DNA of 64,000 nucleotides from positions 868,001-932,000 of the forward strand of contig DASTDE010000001.1 of assembly GCA_035710515.1 (NCBI GenBank). Direction: 5' to 3'. Below the pieces are notes generated by a model. The model was not told where the DNA came from. It was given only the letters and a program-made list of their open reading frames with translations, and ran no database searches. This document shows, piece after piece, positions 50,039 to 58,133 of this stretch. The stretch's first letter is position 1. Each line of letters starts with the position of its first letter. The translations under genes and the position numbers were made by a program. The DNA comes from Candidatus Rubrimentiphilum sp. (GTDB taxonomy: Bacteria > Vulcanimicrobiota > Vulcanimicrobiia > Vulcanimicrobiales > Vulcanimicrobiaceae).

Positions 50039-51351
50039 CAGCCTGGAGCGCCCGATATGAACTTGATGTTCAGTACCGGATGAATCTCGATGCCGTTGGG
50101 CGCCACGCCCGTTTGGCCATGTAAGACGTCGAAGAAGGCAACGCCCGTGACGTCCACGACGACGCCCGATGGGAAGTTCGTGAATCCGCTCGGAACCGCC
50201 CCAAAGCAATTGGTCAGCTTATTCCGCGAGGCCGTGTAGTAGCTGCCGAAGTTCGACGCGCATGCGTCGGTACAGCCCGGGTCGGGCGGCTCGATGATCA
50301 TGGTCTTCGCCGTATTATTCGGATCCGCGATCACGACGTGAAAGTCGTGATCCGATTCCGATTTCCAGCCGACCAGAATCGCACGCACGGTGTACGTGTG
50401 CGTCTCGTAGGGAGCATAGCGCGTCGTATCGTTGCTTCCACTGAAGCCGCTGGGAACCGGCGCGGCCACCAACGAGGAGACGCTGATCGACGTAGGCGTC
50501 CAGTTAATGGTATTAACAAAGGCGTCGTCGAGCGTCTTGATGTGCCAGCGCTCCACGCCGCAGCTCACGCCGCACGATTGGCTGCCTTGGCCGGTGGGCG
50601 TAGCGATTGGCGTCGGGCCGCCGGTCGGCGTAGGCGTTGGCACCGGAGTGGGCGTGGGCGTCGGAACCGGCGTTGCGGTTGGAGGCGGCGTCGGACTCGG
50701 GGTTGCGGATCCGCTCCAGGCGACGTCGTCAATGTACTGATAGACGTAACCGTTTGAATAGCCGTCGCCGTGCACGCCGAAATAGATCCAGAGCGTTTGC
50801 CCGGCGTATGCACTGATGCTATACGTTTTTTGGACCCAGCCGCTCGTGTTGGCGGCAGTCGTGTAAAAGTTCTTGACGACGGTACCGCTCGAGTTGAGCA
50901 AGTCGGCTTCCTGATACGCGTAGGTCGTGGACGACTCGTTCGTTCCCTGATAAACCCAGAACGTCAGGTTGCCGCTGGCGGGAATTGTTACTTGCTGGCA
51001 AAGCCCCGAGTCGCCGTTGACTTCAGGCGCGGATACGTATCCGTCTTTTTGCGAATACGATCCGGTGTGAGCGCGTGCGGTCGAGACGAATCCGTTCACG
51101 CTGCCGCACTGCTGCCAGTACGTGTAGCCGCCGGATTCAAAGCCGCCGTCCTGAAGCACGCCGTTTACATCCATCGGATGGATTCCGCTCGTATCAGGGA
51201 CCGCGATCTTGTGATCGGCGGAGGCCGCCTGGCGGCCGTCGATGGTCGCCGGCAAGAGTTGAGGTCCAGCGGGGCTTGAATGTCCGCCGCCGCCGCACGA
51301 TGCGGCCGCAATCAGGATAAGAAGCAAAAAGGCTGGTCGTAGGTTCCGCAT
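50035..51351 (-). CDS. Exported lipoprotein with carbohydrate-binding-like domain
   Basis: A 438-residue protein. The ATG at 51351 gives a signal peptide ending in AASC followed by GGGG. Residues 60-205 resemble a jelly-roll carbohydrate/MAM-like module: GGFESGGYTYWQQCGSVNGF, GQTLWIYFGVHGDGYSNGYVYQYIDDVAWSG. A Pro/Thr-rich linker (PTPPPTATPVPTPTPTPVP) joins it to a C-terminal beta domain with paired Cys (DPGCTDACASNF) and GVAFFDVLHGQTGVAPNGIEI, which ends the protein. Likely a cell-surface binding protein; substrate unknown. Coupled to the following small lipoprotein gene. Confidence 0.72.
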   Translation of the reverse strand: MRNLRPAFLLLILIAAASCGGGGHSSPAGPQLLPATIDGRQAASADHKIAVPDTSGIHPMDVNGVLQDGGFESGGYTYWQQCGSVNGFVSTARAHTGSYSQKDGYVSAPEVNGDSGLCQQVTIPASGNLTFWVYQGTNESSTTYAYQEADLLNSSGTVVKNFYTTAANTSGWVQKTYSISAYAGQTLWIYFGVHGDGYSNGYVYQYIDDVAWSGSATPSPTPPPTATPVPTPTPTPVPTPTPTGGPTPIATPTGQGSQSCGVSCGVERWHIKTLDDAFVNTINWTPTSISVSSLVAAPVPSGFSGSNDTTRYAPYETHTYTVRAILVGWKSESDHDFHVVIADPNNTAKTMIIEPPDPGCTDACASNFGSYYTASRNKLTNCFGAVPSGFTNFPSGVVVDVTGVAFFDVLHGQTGVAPNGIEIHPVLNIKFISGAPGC

Positions 51352-51512
51352 GTTCAGGCCTCCCCACACAGTCGAGAAGTAGCGGCAGCCGCGAGCGAGC
51401 CTGCTTGCTTAGCTGGCCGACACATGCTCTTGTAGGGCGCCGGGCTGCCTAGCACCTGGCAGGCAAGCGTTAAAAGTAAAAACTGCGCGCGAACGAAGAA
51501 GCGAGACTGTGC

Positions 51513-51586
51513 GCGCTCGTAGCTCAGTTGGATAGAGCGCTTCCCTCCGAAGGAAGAGGCCGCGAGTTCGAGTCCCGCCGAGCGCA
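51513..51586 (+). tRNA. tRNA-Arg(CCG)
   Basis: Acceptor GCGCTCG/CGAGCGC, D-arm GCTCAGTTGGATAGAGC, anticodon stem CTTCC/GGAAG around CTCCGAA (anticodon CCG), T-arm GCGAGTTCGAGTCCCGC, discriminator A, no encoded CCA. It reads CGG. tadA begins 19 bases downstream and may be transcribed with it. Confidence 0.95.
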
Positions 51587-51604
51587 TATTTTTTTGGTAA
51601 ACAC

Positions 51605-52054
51605 ATGCAGTCGTTAGATGAGCAGTACATTCGCCGCGCTATGCAGCTCGCGGATGAAGCGGAGGCGGCCGGCGACGTTCCGATTGGAGCGGTGCTGATC
51701 GCCGGCGATACTGTGATCGAGGCGAAGAACGAAAAGGAAGCTCGCGGCGACGCCACGGCGCATGCCGAAATGATCGCGCTGCAGAAGGCCGCTTCGCAGT
51801 TGCGCGAATGGCGGCTTCCCGACGCCACGATGTATGTCACCAAGGAACCCTGCGTCATGTGCGCGGGCGCCATGGTTGCGGCGCGCATCAAGCGCCTTGT
51901 CTATGGATGCAAGGATCCTAAGGGCGGTGCGGCCGGAAGTATTGTAGACGTGGTGCAAAACGCGGAGCTGAACCACCGCCTGGAGGTAACCAGCGGCGTA
52001 TTAGAAGATGAAACCGCAGCCCAGCTGCAGGCGTTCTTTAAAAAACGCCGATAA
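51605..52054 (+). CDS. tadA: tRNA-specific adenosine deaminase TadA
   Basis: A 149-residue deaminase that turns A34 of tRNA-Arg(ACG) into inosine. Motifs: DEQYIRRAMQLADEAEAAGDVPIGAVL, the zinc/catalytic HAEMIALQKAA (HAE) and PCVMCAGAMVAARIKRLVYG (PCxxC). Length is normal. The gene lies next to tRNA-Arg(CCG), and its likely substrate tRNA-Arg(ACG) is at 46316. Confidence 0.96.
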   Translation: MQSLDEQYIRRAMQLADEAEAAGDVPIGAVLIAGDTVIEAKNEKEARGDATAHAEMIALQKAASQLREWRLPDATMYVTKEPCVMCAGAMVAARIKRLVYGCKDPKGGAAGSIVDVVQNAELNHRLEVTSGVLEDETAAQLQAFFKKRR

Positions 52055-52140
52055 AAGACAGATCGCAAATGGGCCGAAGGCCGGGGGCCCATGCGCCTTG
52101 CGCGTGGGGGGCGTGGAGCGCGCAGCGCGGATACGCCTGT

Positions 52141-52172
52141 TAAAATGCTCCGTAAAACCTGCGGTTTTACGG
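52141..52172 (+). promoter_or_regulatory. -10 box and perfect hairpin overlapping the 5' end of tRNA-Ser(CGA)
   Basis: TAAAAT (52141-52146) is a good -10 box. CCGTAAAACC (52150-52159) and GGTTTTACGG (52163-52172) form a perfect ten-base stem around TGC, and the last two bases are the first two of the tRNA (GG). In the precursor this hairpin would compete with the acceptor stem or mark the RNase P site. Confidence 0.5.
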
Positions 52173-52258
52173 AGAGGTGGTCGAGTGGTTGAAGGCACCC
52201 GCCTCGAAAGCGGGCGAACGTGATGAGCGTTCCGAGAGTTCGAATCTCTCCCTCTCCG
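52171..52258 (+). tRNA. tRNA-Ser(CGA)
   Basis: Acceptor GGAGAGG/CCTCTCC, D-arm GAGTGGTTGAAGGC, anticodon stem CCCGC/GCGGG around CTCGAAA (anticodon CGA), a long variable arm (CGAACGTGATGAGCGTTCCG region), T-arm GAGTTCGAATCTC, discriminator G, no CCA. It reads UCG. Followed by a clear terminator. Confidence 0.95.
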
Positions 52259-52268
52259 AAGTACAGAG

Positions 52269-52292
52269 GCCCGGCGAATAGCCGGGCTTTTT
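52269..52292 (+). terminator. Intrinsic terminator after tRNA-Ser(CGA)
   Basis: GCCCGGC (52269-52275), loop GAATA, GCCGGGC (52281-52287), then TTTTT. A textbook rho-independent terminator eleven bases after the tRNA. On the other strand it also lies just beyond the stop of the minus-strand gene at 52294. Confidence 0.85.
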
Positions 52293-52293
52293 G

Positions 52294-52794
52294 TTAGGTT
52301 CCAAAAGGCGGACGATACGCTTCGAGCGGAACGATCTCTCTGCTGTACGCGCCGCCGTTGATTGCATCGCCCATGAAGATGCCGTCCCAAAAACGCAGGT
52401 TCGCGCTTGAGAAGCCGGGCGGAATTCGAAACTCGAGTTCCGTCGTGCGCGCCGATCCGGCCGGTAGAATGAACGAACGGTGGGTTAGCGGGTAGAAGTC
52501 GTGGCCGAAGCCGCGATCGTCAAACGCGCGCACGTAAGCGATGGCGTCGCGCCATTGATAATTCACGACCTTCGCCCCGTTTCGAACAACAACTGCCACG
52601 TGATATCGCGCCGATCTGTCGGGAAGCTGCTGCCGTTTTGACTGGATGACCGTGAAGAAGAAGTCGTCGTGCTGAATCGGAGTCCCCAGCGCAATGACGT
52701 GCGGTACGCGCGGCACCGCCCAGAGAACGAAGCCCGCTGCGAGAACGGCGACGAGTGCGGCGGCGCCGCCGGCCGCGAGCCAAATCTTACGCAT
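52294..52794 (-). CDS. Membrane-anchored protein of unknown function
   Basis: A 166-residue protein beginning at ATG 52794: an N-terminal anchor (KIWLAAGGAAALVAVLAAGFVLWAV) and an extracytoplasmic beta domain (HDDFFFTVIQSKRQQLPD, HVAVVVRNGAKVVNYQWRDAIAYV, TTELEFRIPPGFSSANLRFWDG) that looks like a DUF4352-type immunoglobulin-like fold found in exported proteins. An in-frame ATG 13 codons upstream would put charged residues before the anchor, so the inner start is preferred. No catalytic motif. It may be transcribed with the gene at 52846. Confidence 0.65.
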   Translation of the reverse strand: MRKIWLAAGGAAALVAVLAAGFVLWAVPRVPHVIALGTPIQHDDFFFTVIQSKRQQLPDRSARYHVAVVVRNGAKVVNYQWRDAIAYVRAFDDRGFGHDFYPLTHRSFILPAGSARTTELEFRIPPGFSSANLRFWDGIFMGDAINGGAYSREIVPLEAYRPPFGT

Positions 52795-52845
52795 CTCAAG
52801 TAACTTTGTATCACAAAGTAAATGAAAGTGCAAGCCTCGCGTGGA

Positions 52846-53580
52846 TTACGACGAGGGCGTGGCGGGCGTGGCCAAGCGCGGATCGGGCGCCGTGGTGGGA
52901 AACTCGAATTGATCGTACGTCGTGTCGGAAACAACCTGAAACGAGAGCGGCCCGACGTGCTGCCGGGACGTGAACGTTCCGTGCGTTATCACCCAGTGGT
53001 TCTGCACCACCTGAAAGTCGAGGGTGATGATCTCGTCGCCGCCGGTCGTGCGCATCTCCACTCGGGCCGGAAGACGCGAGCGTGCGTCCTCAATCACTTG
53101 CGCGGGATACAGCGAGTCGGTACCATATTGCGGCGTGGGCGCGATGAGAATATGCGCCCGCTGGTCCGTCGAATCCGCGGCGTAGCTCGGCGCCCAGAAG
53201 CTGAAATAGGGAAGGACGACAGTGACGCTCGGATCGGGCTGCGGCATCGGCCATAAGCCCGGTGTGCTGCGATCGAGTTTGATGTCCACGTTCTTGAGAT
53301 TTGCAAACCACGAAAACGTAAACTGCGTAAACGGATCGAAATACGGAATGATCGGAAACGCCTGCCCGGTCCGTTCGGCGCCCTGCGGAAGGTCCCGCAT
53401 CACCGCATAGTTGTCGGCTTGACGCACTTGAACGAAACGGTTGATGTCTTGCGATCGGCCGAGGCTGGCGGCACCCACGTGCGTGCGCTCACGGTAGACG
53501 ATGTACGCGGGCGCATTTTGCACGTAGGCTTGGGCGGTCCGGTTCATAAGAGCAGCAAGCGCTACGTCCGCAGGGATCAT
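52846..53580 (-). CDS. Conserved hypothetical protein
   Basis: A 244-residue protein. No clear signal peptide: it begins IPADVALAALMNRTAQAYVQNAP, which may be the exported portion of a protein with a different start, then AYIVYRERTHVGAAS and a beta-rich body (FPIIPYFDPFTQFTFSWFAN, VTVVLPYFSFWAPSYAAD, VEMRTTGGDEIITLDFQVVQNH, WVITHGTFTSRQHVGPLSFQVV). The pattern resembles outer-membrane lipoprotein-sorting-like or LolA-type repeats in general, but no motif confirms that. Ends Thr/Pro-rich. Divergent from the amidohydrolase. I do not recognise the family. Confidence 0.6.
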   Translation of the reverse strand: MIPADVALAALMNRTAQAYVQNAPAYIVYRERTHVGAASLGRSQDINRFVQVRQADNYAVMRDLPQGAERTGQAFPIIPYFDPFTQFTFSWFANLKNVDIKLDRSTPGLWPMPQPDPSVTVVLPYFSFWAPSYAADSTDQRAHILIAPTPQYGTDSLYPAQVIEDARSRLPARVEMRTTGGDEIITLDFQVVQNHWVITHGTFTSRQHVGPLSFQVVSDTTYDQFEFPTTAPDPRLATPATPSS

Positions 53581-53633
53581 TGGTTGAGTGCTTCGAGCGA
53601 AGGGGCGGATTCACCGCCGCGGAAAAGCCGGGC

Positions 53634-54827
53634 ATGACGGTTAGTCTTCAGGACGAGGTACTTTCGCGCGTCGTCGATCTGCGGCGCGAGATTCATCGCC
53701 ATCCCGAACTGGGTTTCGAGGAGACGCGCACGCAGAGTTTGATCGAGCGCGAGCTCGATACAATCGGCGTCGAGCACCGGCGCTGCGCAAGAACCGGCGT
53801 CGTGGCCGTTATCCGCGGCGCCAAGCCGGGCCACGTTGCAGGACTGCGCGCCGACATGGACGCGCTGCCCGTTACGGAGCGCTCGGGCGAACCGTTTTCA
53901 TCCGAAGTCGAAGGCAAGATGCACGCGTGCGGCCACGATGCACACACGGCGATGTTGCTGGGCGCGGCGCACGTTTTGCAAGATATGCGTAGCGATCTCC
54001 ACGGGACGGCAGTGTTGTTGTTCCAACCGGCTGAAGAAGGCGCGGGTTTTCCGGCCGTGGGCGGCGCCGAGCCGATGATCGCGGAGGGCGCGCTCGACAA
54101 TCCAAGAGTTGAAGCCATCGCGATGCTCCACGTTGACGCCCGCTTGGAAACCGGTCACATCGGCATTACGCCCGGACCGGTGAGCGCGTCCGCCGACGAG
54201 ATGTTCATCACCGTGCAAGGGCGCGGCGGGCACGGCGCCTATCCGCACACCGCCGCGGACGCGATTCCGGCCACCGCGGCGATGATCTTGGCGCTGCAAA
54301 ATATCGCCTCTCGCGAAACGGATCCGCTGAAGAGCGTCGTGGTGACGATCGGCACGATCAACGGCGGATATCGGAGTAATATTATCGCCGACGAAATAAA
54401 GCTGACCGGCACGCTGCGTGCGCACGATCCGGAAGTCCGCAATGGCTTGGAAGCGCGCCTGCGCCGAATCTTGGAAGGCGTCGCCGACGCCTACGGCGTT
54501 ACCGTGAAGTTAGAAGTGCATTACGGTTACCCGCCGGTTGTCAATAACACGCCGCTTGCCGAGAACTTTGCGCAATATTTGAAAGCACACTCGCAGTTAC
54601 GCGTGGAACGCCCGGCGCCGACAATGGGCGCCGAAGATTTCGCGTACTACGCGGAGCGCATTCCGGGATTGCTTGTCCGTCTGGGCATTCGCAACGAGAA
54701 GGCCGGCTCGACGCACTCCGGGCATAGCCCGCTCTTTCGCATCGACGAACGGGCCTTGCCGGCCGGAGTGCAAACCCTGGTGGCCTTTGCAGTGGCCGTG
54801 GGCACGGGGGCTGTAGCGCCCGCCTGA
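53634..54827 (+). CDS. M20D-family amidohydrolase
   Basis: A 397-residue metal-dependent amidohydrolase of the hippurate hydrolase, IAA-amino-acid hydrolase and N-acyl amino acid deacylase group. Motifs: VDLRREIHRHPELGFEETRTQ, GLRADMDALPVTERSGEPF, MHACGHDAHTAMLLGAA (HxCGHD...), the dimerisation domain from VSASADEMFITVQGRGGHGAYPH, and MGAEDFAYYAERIPG. It should cleave an acyl or aminoacyl amide; the substrate is unknown. ATG 53634 with GGAAAAG upstream is chosen over an earlier GTG whose extra residues resemble no family member. Confidence 0.93.
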   Translation: MTVSLQDEVLSRVVDLRREIHRHPELGFEETRTQSLIERELDTIGVEHRRCARTGVVAVIRGAKPGHVAGLRADMDALPVTERSGEPFSSEVEGKMHACGHDAHTAMLLGAAHVLQDMRSDLHGTAVLLFQPAEEGAGFPAVGGAEPMIAEGALDNPRVEAIAMLHVDARLETGHIGITPGPVSASADEMFITVQGRGGHGAYPHTAADAIPATAAMILALQNIASRETDPLKSVVVTIGTINGGYRSNIIADEIKLTGTLRAHDPEVRNGLEARLRRILEGVADAYGVTVKLEVHYGYPPVVNNTPLAENFAQYLKAHSQLRVERPAPTMGAEDFAYYAERIPGLLVRLGIRNEKAGSTHSGHSPLFRIDERALPAGVQTLVAFAVAVGTGAVAPA

Positions 54828-54867
54828 CCCCTAGCCCTTGTGGGAAGTCCGTCCTAGAGGCACCACA

Positions 54868-54873
54868 TATAGT
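54868..54873 (+). promoter_or_regulatory. Candidate -10 box of the SRPBCC gene
   Basis: TATAGT lies 20 bases before the ATG at 54894; CATAGA (54876-54881), twelve bases before it, is the alternative. The gene has no strong Shine-Dalgarno sequence, so a very short leader is likely. Confidence 0.35.
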
Positions 54874-54893
54874 GGCATAGAAGCCGTCCGTCC

Positions 54894-55355
54894 ATGGAAA
54901 TCCGAGCATCCGTCGACGTCCAGACGCCGGCCGAGAGCGCCTTCGTTCTGCTGTGCGACGTTGAAAAGTGGCCGCTGTGGCTGCCGTTTCTGCGCACCGC
55001 AAAATTGCACGAACCGGGCCTCGGGCTGGGCAGCGAGATCTCGGTGAGGTCGGCGATTCCGGGCGAGAGCGAGCAGCTCTTCGAAGTCGATCGCTTCATC
55101 AAGAATCATCACGTCTCGCTCGTAGGCGCGTTCTCAACGCGCCGGCGCCTCGATTTTCGCATCGAGGGGCAAAGCACGCGGTCTCGTCTGCACGCACGTC
55201 TTGAATATCCCGCGTACGGCGGGCGGCTCGGCGTGCTTTTCGATCGCGTGCGAACCGCGCGGAAACTGACCGCACAGTTCGATGAAGCCGTGCTGCATTT
55301 CAAGCATTTGGTCGAATACAATACCGAGAAGGACGCATTGCTCGCGGACTTTTGA
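54894..55355 (+). CDS. SRPBCC/START-like domain protein
   Basis: A 153-residue single-domain protein. EIRASVDVQTPAESAFVLLCDVEKWPLWLPFL is the classic start of a polyketide cyclase/START-type SRPBCC domain (the Trp pair after the first helix), and YGGRLGVLFDRVRTARKLTAQFDEAVLHFKHLVE is the C-terminal helix. The fold binds hydrophobic ligands; the ligand is unknown. The next gene starts 15 bases downstream with its own -10 box. Confidence 0.85.
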   Translation: MEIRASVDVQTPAESAFVLLCDVEKWPLWLPFLRTAKLHEPGLGLGSEISVRSAIPGESEQLFEVDRFIKNHHVSLVGAFSTRRRLDFRIEGQSTRSRLHARLEYPAYGGRLGVLFDRVRTARKLTAQFDEAVLHFKHLVEYNTEKDALLADF

Positions 55356-55357
55356 GG

Positions 55358-55363
55358 TATACT
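55358..55363 (+). promoter_or_regulatory. -10 box of a probable leaderless zinc-ribbon transcript
   Basis: TATACT ends six bases before the ATG at 55370, so transcription should start on or next to the A of the start codon. There is no room for a ribosome-binding site. One of the clearest leaderless layouts in the window. Confidence 0.6.
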
Positions 55364-55369
55364 CCGACT

Positions 55370-55660
55370 ATGCCGCTGTACGACTACAAGTGTTCGTCAT
55401 GTCAAAAGGTCACCGAAATCCGCCACGGTTTCGGGGAGGACGTGACGTCGCCGTGTCCGCAGTGCGGCGGCAAACTCGCGCGGGTCTTTAATCCCGCCCC
55501 GATTGTCTTCAAGGGGTCGGGATTCTACGTGACCGACTCGCGTGGCAAATCACAATCGGCGCCGGCTAAGGATACGCCGGCGAAAGACGCGTCCGCAAAG
55601 GATACGCCCGCGAAGGACACGCCCGCTGCGAGCACTCCCGCGAAAGATCCGGCGGCATGA
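55370..55660 (+). CDS. FmdB-family zinc-ribbon protein
   Basis: A 96-residue protein. The first 45 residues are a FmdB/CxxC-CxxC regulatory-type zinc ribbon: YDYKCSSCQKVTEIRHGF and CPQCGGKLARVF, the two CxxC pairs. A second half is low-complexity with repeated AKDTPAKDASAKDTPAKDTP units, likely unstructured. FmdB proteins occur in methylamide metabolism clusters and are thought regulatory, but function here is unknown. ATGA overlap with the next gene. Confidence 0.88.
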   Translation: MPLYDYKCSSCQKVTEIRHGFGEDVTSPCPQCGGKLARVFNPAPIVFKGSGFYVTDSRGKSQSAPAKDTPAKDASAKDTPAKDTPAASTPAKDPAA

Positions 55661-56001
55661 GCATGGACATGTGGTTTTTCTGGACCCTCATCGCGTTGAG
55701 TACGGCCGGCGCGTTGCTGGCGCTCATCGGGATCGTGCAGACGCTGGCCGCGGGGATTCGCTTGAAGAGACGGCTCACAGCTTTGCGCGAATCGCCGTTT
55801 GTAACCAAACTGGAGTCATTGCAGATTCAAGTCGATCGTTTGGCGCGGAGTACCGCGGATGCGCAAGAACTCGCGCAGCGCTTAAATGTTGCGGTGGAAT
55901 CCATGCGGACGAGCGTTGGAATTAGCGGGTTCGATTCCGTTCGCCAATCGTGGCAGTCCTGCGCGGTCGAGTTGCGCGCGATGGTCGAAGAACTCTCCTA
56001 A
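55657..56001 (+). CDS. Membrane-anchored coiled-coil protein
   Basis: A 114-residue protein with an N-terminal membrane helix (MWFFWTLIALSTAGALLALIGIVQ) and a helical cytoplasmic or periplasmic part with heptad-like spacing (LKRRLTALRESPFVTKLESLQI, DRLARSTADAQELAQRLNVAVESMR). It resembles small DUF948-type or coiled-coil anchored proteins, but no family is certain. It follows the FmdB gene with ATGA overlap and converges on aroA with a four-base overlap. Confidence 0.65.
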   Translation: MSMDMWFFWTLIALSTAGALLALIGIVQTLAAGIRLKRRLTALRESPFVTKLESLQIQVDRLARSTADAQELAQRLNVAVESMRTSVGISGFDSVRQSWQSCAVELRAMVEELS

Positions 56002-57266
56002 GCCGGCATCTGCGCGGTGCGCAGAACCTCTTTGAACTTCGGAAAACTGACGTCGATGCTGGCGTCGTCATCGATCGCGAGCTTGCCTGCGCCCGCGGCC
56101 AGCACCGCGGCTGCCATAGCGGTGCGATGATCGTGCTGTGTCTCGACAGTCGCACCGGTGGCGCGCGGCGTGCCGCCGCCGATGGCAATACCGTCGGGCA
56201 GAGCCTGCACCGCGATGCCCGCAGCACTCAATAGTCGCGTGATCGCGGCAATTCTATCGGATTCCTTGTTGCGCAGATCGCGCACGCCGGTTATTTTGGT
56301 TTCGCCTTCGGCAAAGGCGGCGGCTACGGCCAACACCGGGATCTCGTCGATGGCGCGCAGCGCGATGTCGGCTCCGATCGAGACGCCGCGCAGACCCGCC
56401 GACTCGACGCTGATGTCGGCGATCGGCTCACCTGATTGCTCGCGCAGGTTTTCAAGGCGAATGTTCGCGCCCATCGCTTGAAGCGCATCGAGCAGTCCCG
56501 TCCGCGTCGAATTGACGCCCACGCCTTCGATGCGCAGCGAGCTCCCGGGCGCGACGGTCGCAGCGACGATGAAGAAGGCCGCGGCCGAAAAATCGCCTAC
56601 GACGTCGACAGGTGCAAACGATTGCGGGCCCGTTCGCAGCTCGACGCGCTCGCGAGCGGATTCGAGATCTGCTCCCCAGTAGCGCAACAAGCGCTCCGTA
56701 TGGTCGCGCGAGCCTTGATCGCCGGTTATCGTAACCGGAACGCGCCCGAATACGCCGGCCAGAAGTAGCGCCGTCTTGACCTGTGCCGAAGGCGCAAGCA
56801 AGATGAAATCGCGCGTCTGCGCTTGAGAAGTGCCTTGCACGTTGGCGGGAAGCGTGCCATTCGTGGTTTCGATGCGAGCGCCAAAGGCCCGCAGTTGGGC
56901 CGCGACCGGTTCCATCGGGCGCCGCCGCAGCGAATCGTCGCCGTCTAAACGGGCCCGCAGGTTTGCGCCCGCGCAGACGCCCACCAGCATGCGCGCAGTG
57001 GAACCTGAGTTCATGCAGTCGACGGTGTTCTGCGGATCGTGCAATAGGGTGCCGTTTACGATGACCGTGTCGTCCTGAGATTGCCGGATCATGACGCGCA
57101 TCGCCAACAACGCCGAAGCCGTGGCTGAAACATCGCGCCCCGGATTGAGATTGCGAATGGTAACGGGCTCCGAACTGCTGGCCGCAAGTATCAGAGCCCG
57201 ATGCGAGACAGACTTATCGCCGGGAACGCGGATCGTCCCGCGCAAAGGTCCCGGCGTAAAGATCAA
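55998..57266 (-). CDS. aroA: 3-phosphoshikimate 1-carboxyvinyltransferase (EPSP synthase)
   Basis: A 422-residue enzyme of the shikimate pathway joining phosphoenolpyruvate to shikimate-3-phosphate. Motifs: GTIRVPGDKSVSHRALILAA (GDKSxSHR), MNSGSTARMLVGVCAG, LGDQGSRDHTERLL-type RDHTERLLR, and KESDRIAAITRLLSAAG. TTG at 57266 begins the conserved protein (IFTPGPLRGTIRVPGDKS), with GGGGAAG six bases upstream, and overlaps the stop of the secreted-protein gene as TTGA; a longer reading runs through that gene and is rejected. Confidence 0.94.
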   Translation of the reverse strand: MIFTPGPLRGTIRVPGDKSVSHRALILAASSSEPVTIRNLNPGRDVSATASALLAMRVMIRQSQDDTVIVNGTLLHDPQNTVDCMNSGSTARMLVGVCAGANLRARLDGDDSLRRRPMEPVAAQLRAFGARIETTNGTLPANVQGTSQAQTRDFILLAPSAQVKTALLLAGVFGRVPVTITGDQGSRDHTERLLRYWGADLESARERVELRTGPQSFAPVDVVGDFSAAAFFIVAATVAPGSSLRIEGVGVNSTRTGLLDALQAMGANIRLENLREQSGEPIADISVESAGLRGVSIGADIALRAIDEIPVLAVAAAFAEGETKITGVRDLRNKESDRIAAITRLLSAAGIAVQALPDGIAIGGGTPRATGATVETQHDHRTAMAAAVLAAGAGKLAIDDDASIDVSFPKFKEVLRTAQMPA

Positions 57267-57670
57267 CCGCCGCTTCCCCGCGGGACGAAGCTCGGATTCG
57301 TGCACTGCTTGCTGCCCTTGGCGCGGGCGTTGCTCATCGCTACGAGCTTGGTTCGGACCGAAGCAGGCCAGCCTTTGGGCATCTGTGTTCCTACGAGAGA
57401 CCAACTGCCTCTCTTCTTGATCCAAAAGTCGGACATTTGTCCGGCGTACGATATATCAACTTGTGCGTACGTGCCGAGGACCACGACCGCCATGATGTTG
57501 GTCTTGTTGATCTTCTTCGAGCCTTTGTGAAGGCTGGAATTGAAGAAGTAGATGGTTCCGTTGACGACATCGAAGACGTCTTTGGATGGGCCGCACATTG
57601 CGGCCATTGCGGGCCGAGGCATGGATGACAGAGCGACCGCAAGGGCGCCGGCTATCAAAAGAGTTCGCAT
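57263..57670 (-). CDS. Small secreted protein, tandem paralogue A
   Basis: A 135-residue exported protein with signal peptide RTLLIAGALAVALSSMPRPAMA, two Cys (MCGPSKD near residue 25 and KQCTNPS near 124) and a beta-rich body (YFFNSSLHKGSKKINKTNIMA, VVVLGTYAQVDISYAGQMSD, FWIKKRGSWSLVGTQMPKGW). The neighbour at 57701 has the same layout. Its stop overlaps the aroA TTG, so the aromatic-pathway enzyme seems to be translated after a secreted protein. Function unknown. Confidence 0.72.
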   Translation of the reverse strand: MRTLLIAGALAVALSSMPRPAMAAMCGPSKDVFDVVNGTIYFFNSSLHKGSKKINKTNIMAVVVLGTYAQVDISYAGQMSDFWIKKRGSWSLVGTQMPKGWPASVRTKLVAMSNARAKGSKQCTNPSFVPRGSGG

Positions 57671-57700
57671 ATATCTCCGTTCTTTCTTAGTGCGCGAGAA

Positions 57701-58114
57701 TCAACCCGAGCTCGATCGGTTTTTCCAATTTGGATTTTGGCACTGATTGGTGCCGTTCGATCTGAACATGCTCATCTTATCGAGCTTGGGGGCGACCGAG
57801 GTGGGCCAACCTTTTGGCGCTTGCAGCATTCCGGCGTACGTCCAATTGCCGCTTTTCTTAATCCAATACTGCCAGATCGGTCCTGCCGGAAAATCCAGGC
57901 TCACTTCCGCGTAGGTAGTGAGAATCGCGATCGACGCGATATATGTCTTGTCGATCTTCGTAGCGCCCTTAGCCGCGGTGGCGTTGTAATTGTAAACGGT
58001 TCTGGTCGCGACTGCAGTGACGTCGCCCGGCGAACCGCACATTGCGGCCAGCGCGGGCTGCGGAATGAATAATGCAGCGACGGCAAAAGCGCCGGCTGTC
58101 AAAAGAATGCGCAT
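57701..58114 (-). CDS. Small secreted protein, tandem paralogue B
   Basis: A 137-residue exported protein, clearly similar to the next gene on this strand: signal peptide RILLTAGAFAVAALFIPQPALA, MCGSPGDVTAV, KGATKIDKTYIASIAILTTYAEVS, YWIKKSGNWTYAG, APKGWPTSVAPKLDKM and NQCQNPNW. The shared blocks are the first Cys motif, the WIKK-G-W strand, the PKGWP-SV loop and the C-terminal QC-NP motif. Tandem duplication is the likely origin. No known family is recognised. Confidence 0.72.
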   Translation of the reverse strand: MRILLTAGAFAVAALFIPQPALAAMCGSPGDVTAVATRTVYNYNATAAKGATKIDKTYIASIAILTTYAEVSLDFPAGPIWQYWIKKSGNWTYAGMLQAPKGWPTSVAPKLDKMSMFRSNGTNQCQNPNWKNRSSSG

Positions 58115-58133
58115 ATAACTCCGATCAAATAGA

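Noticed and set aside
57267-57425. 53-codon extension of aroA upstream
   Set aside because: It lies inside the secreted-protein gene; EPSP synthase begins at TTG 57266 with a good ribosome-binding site.
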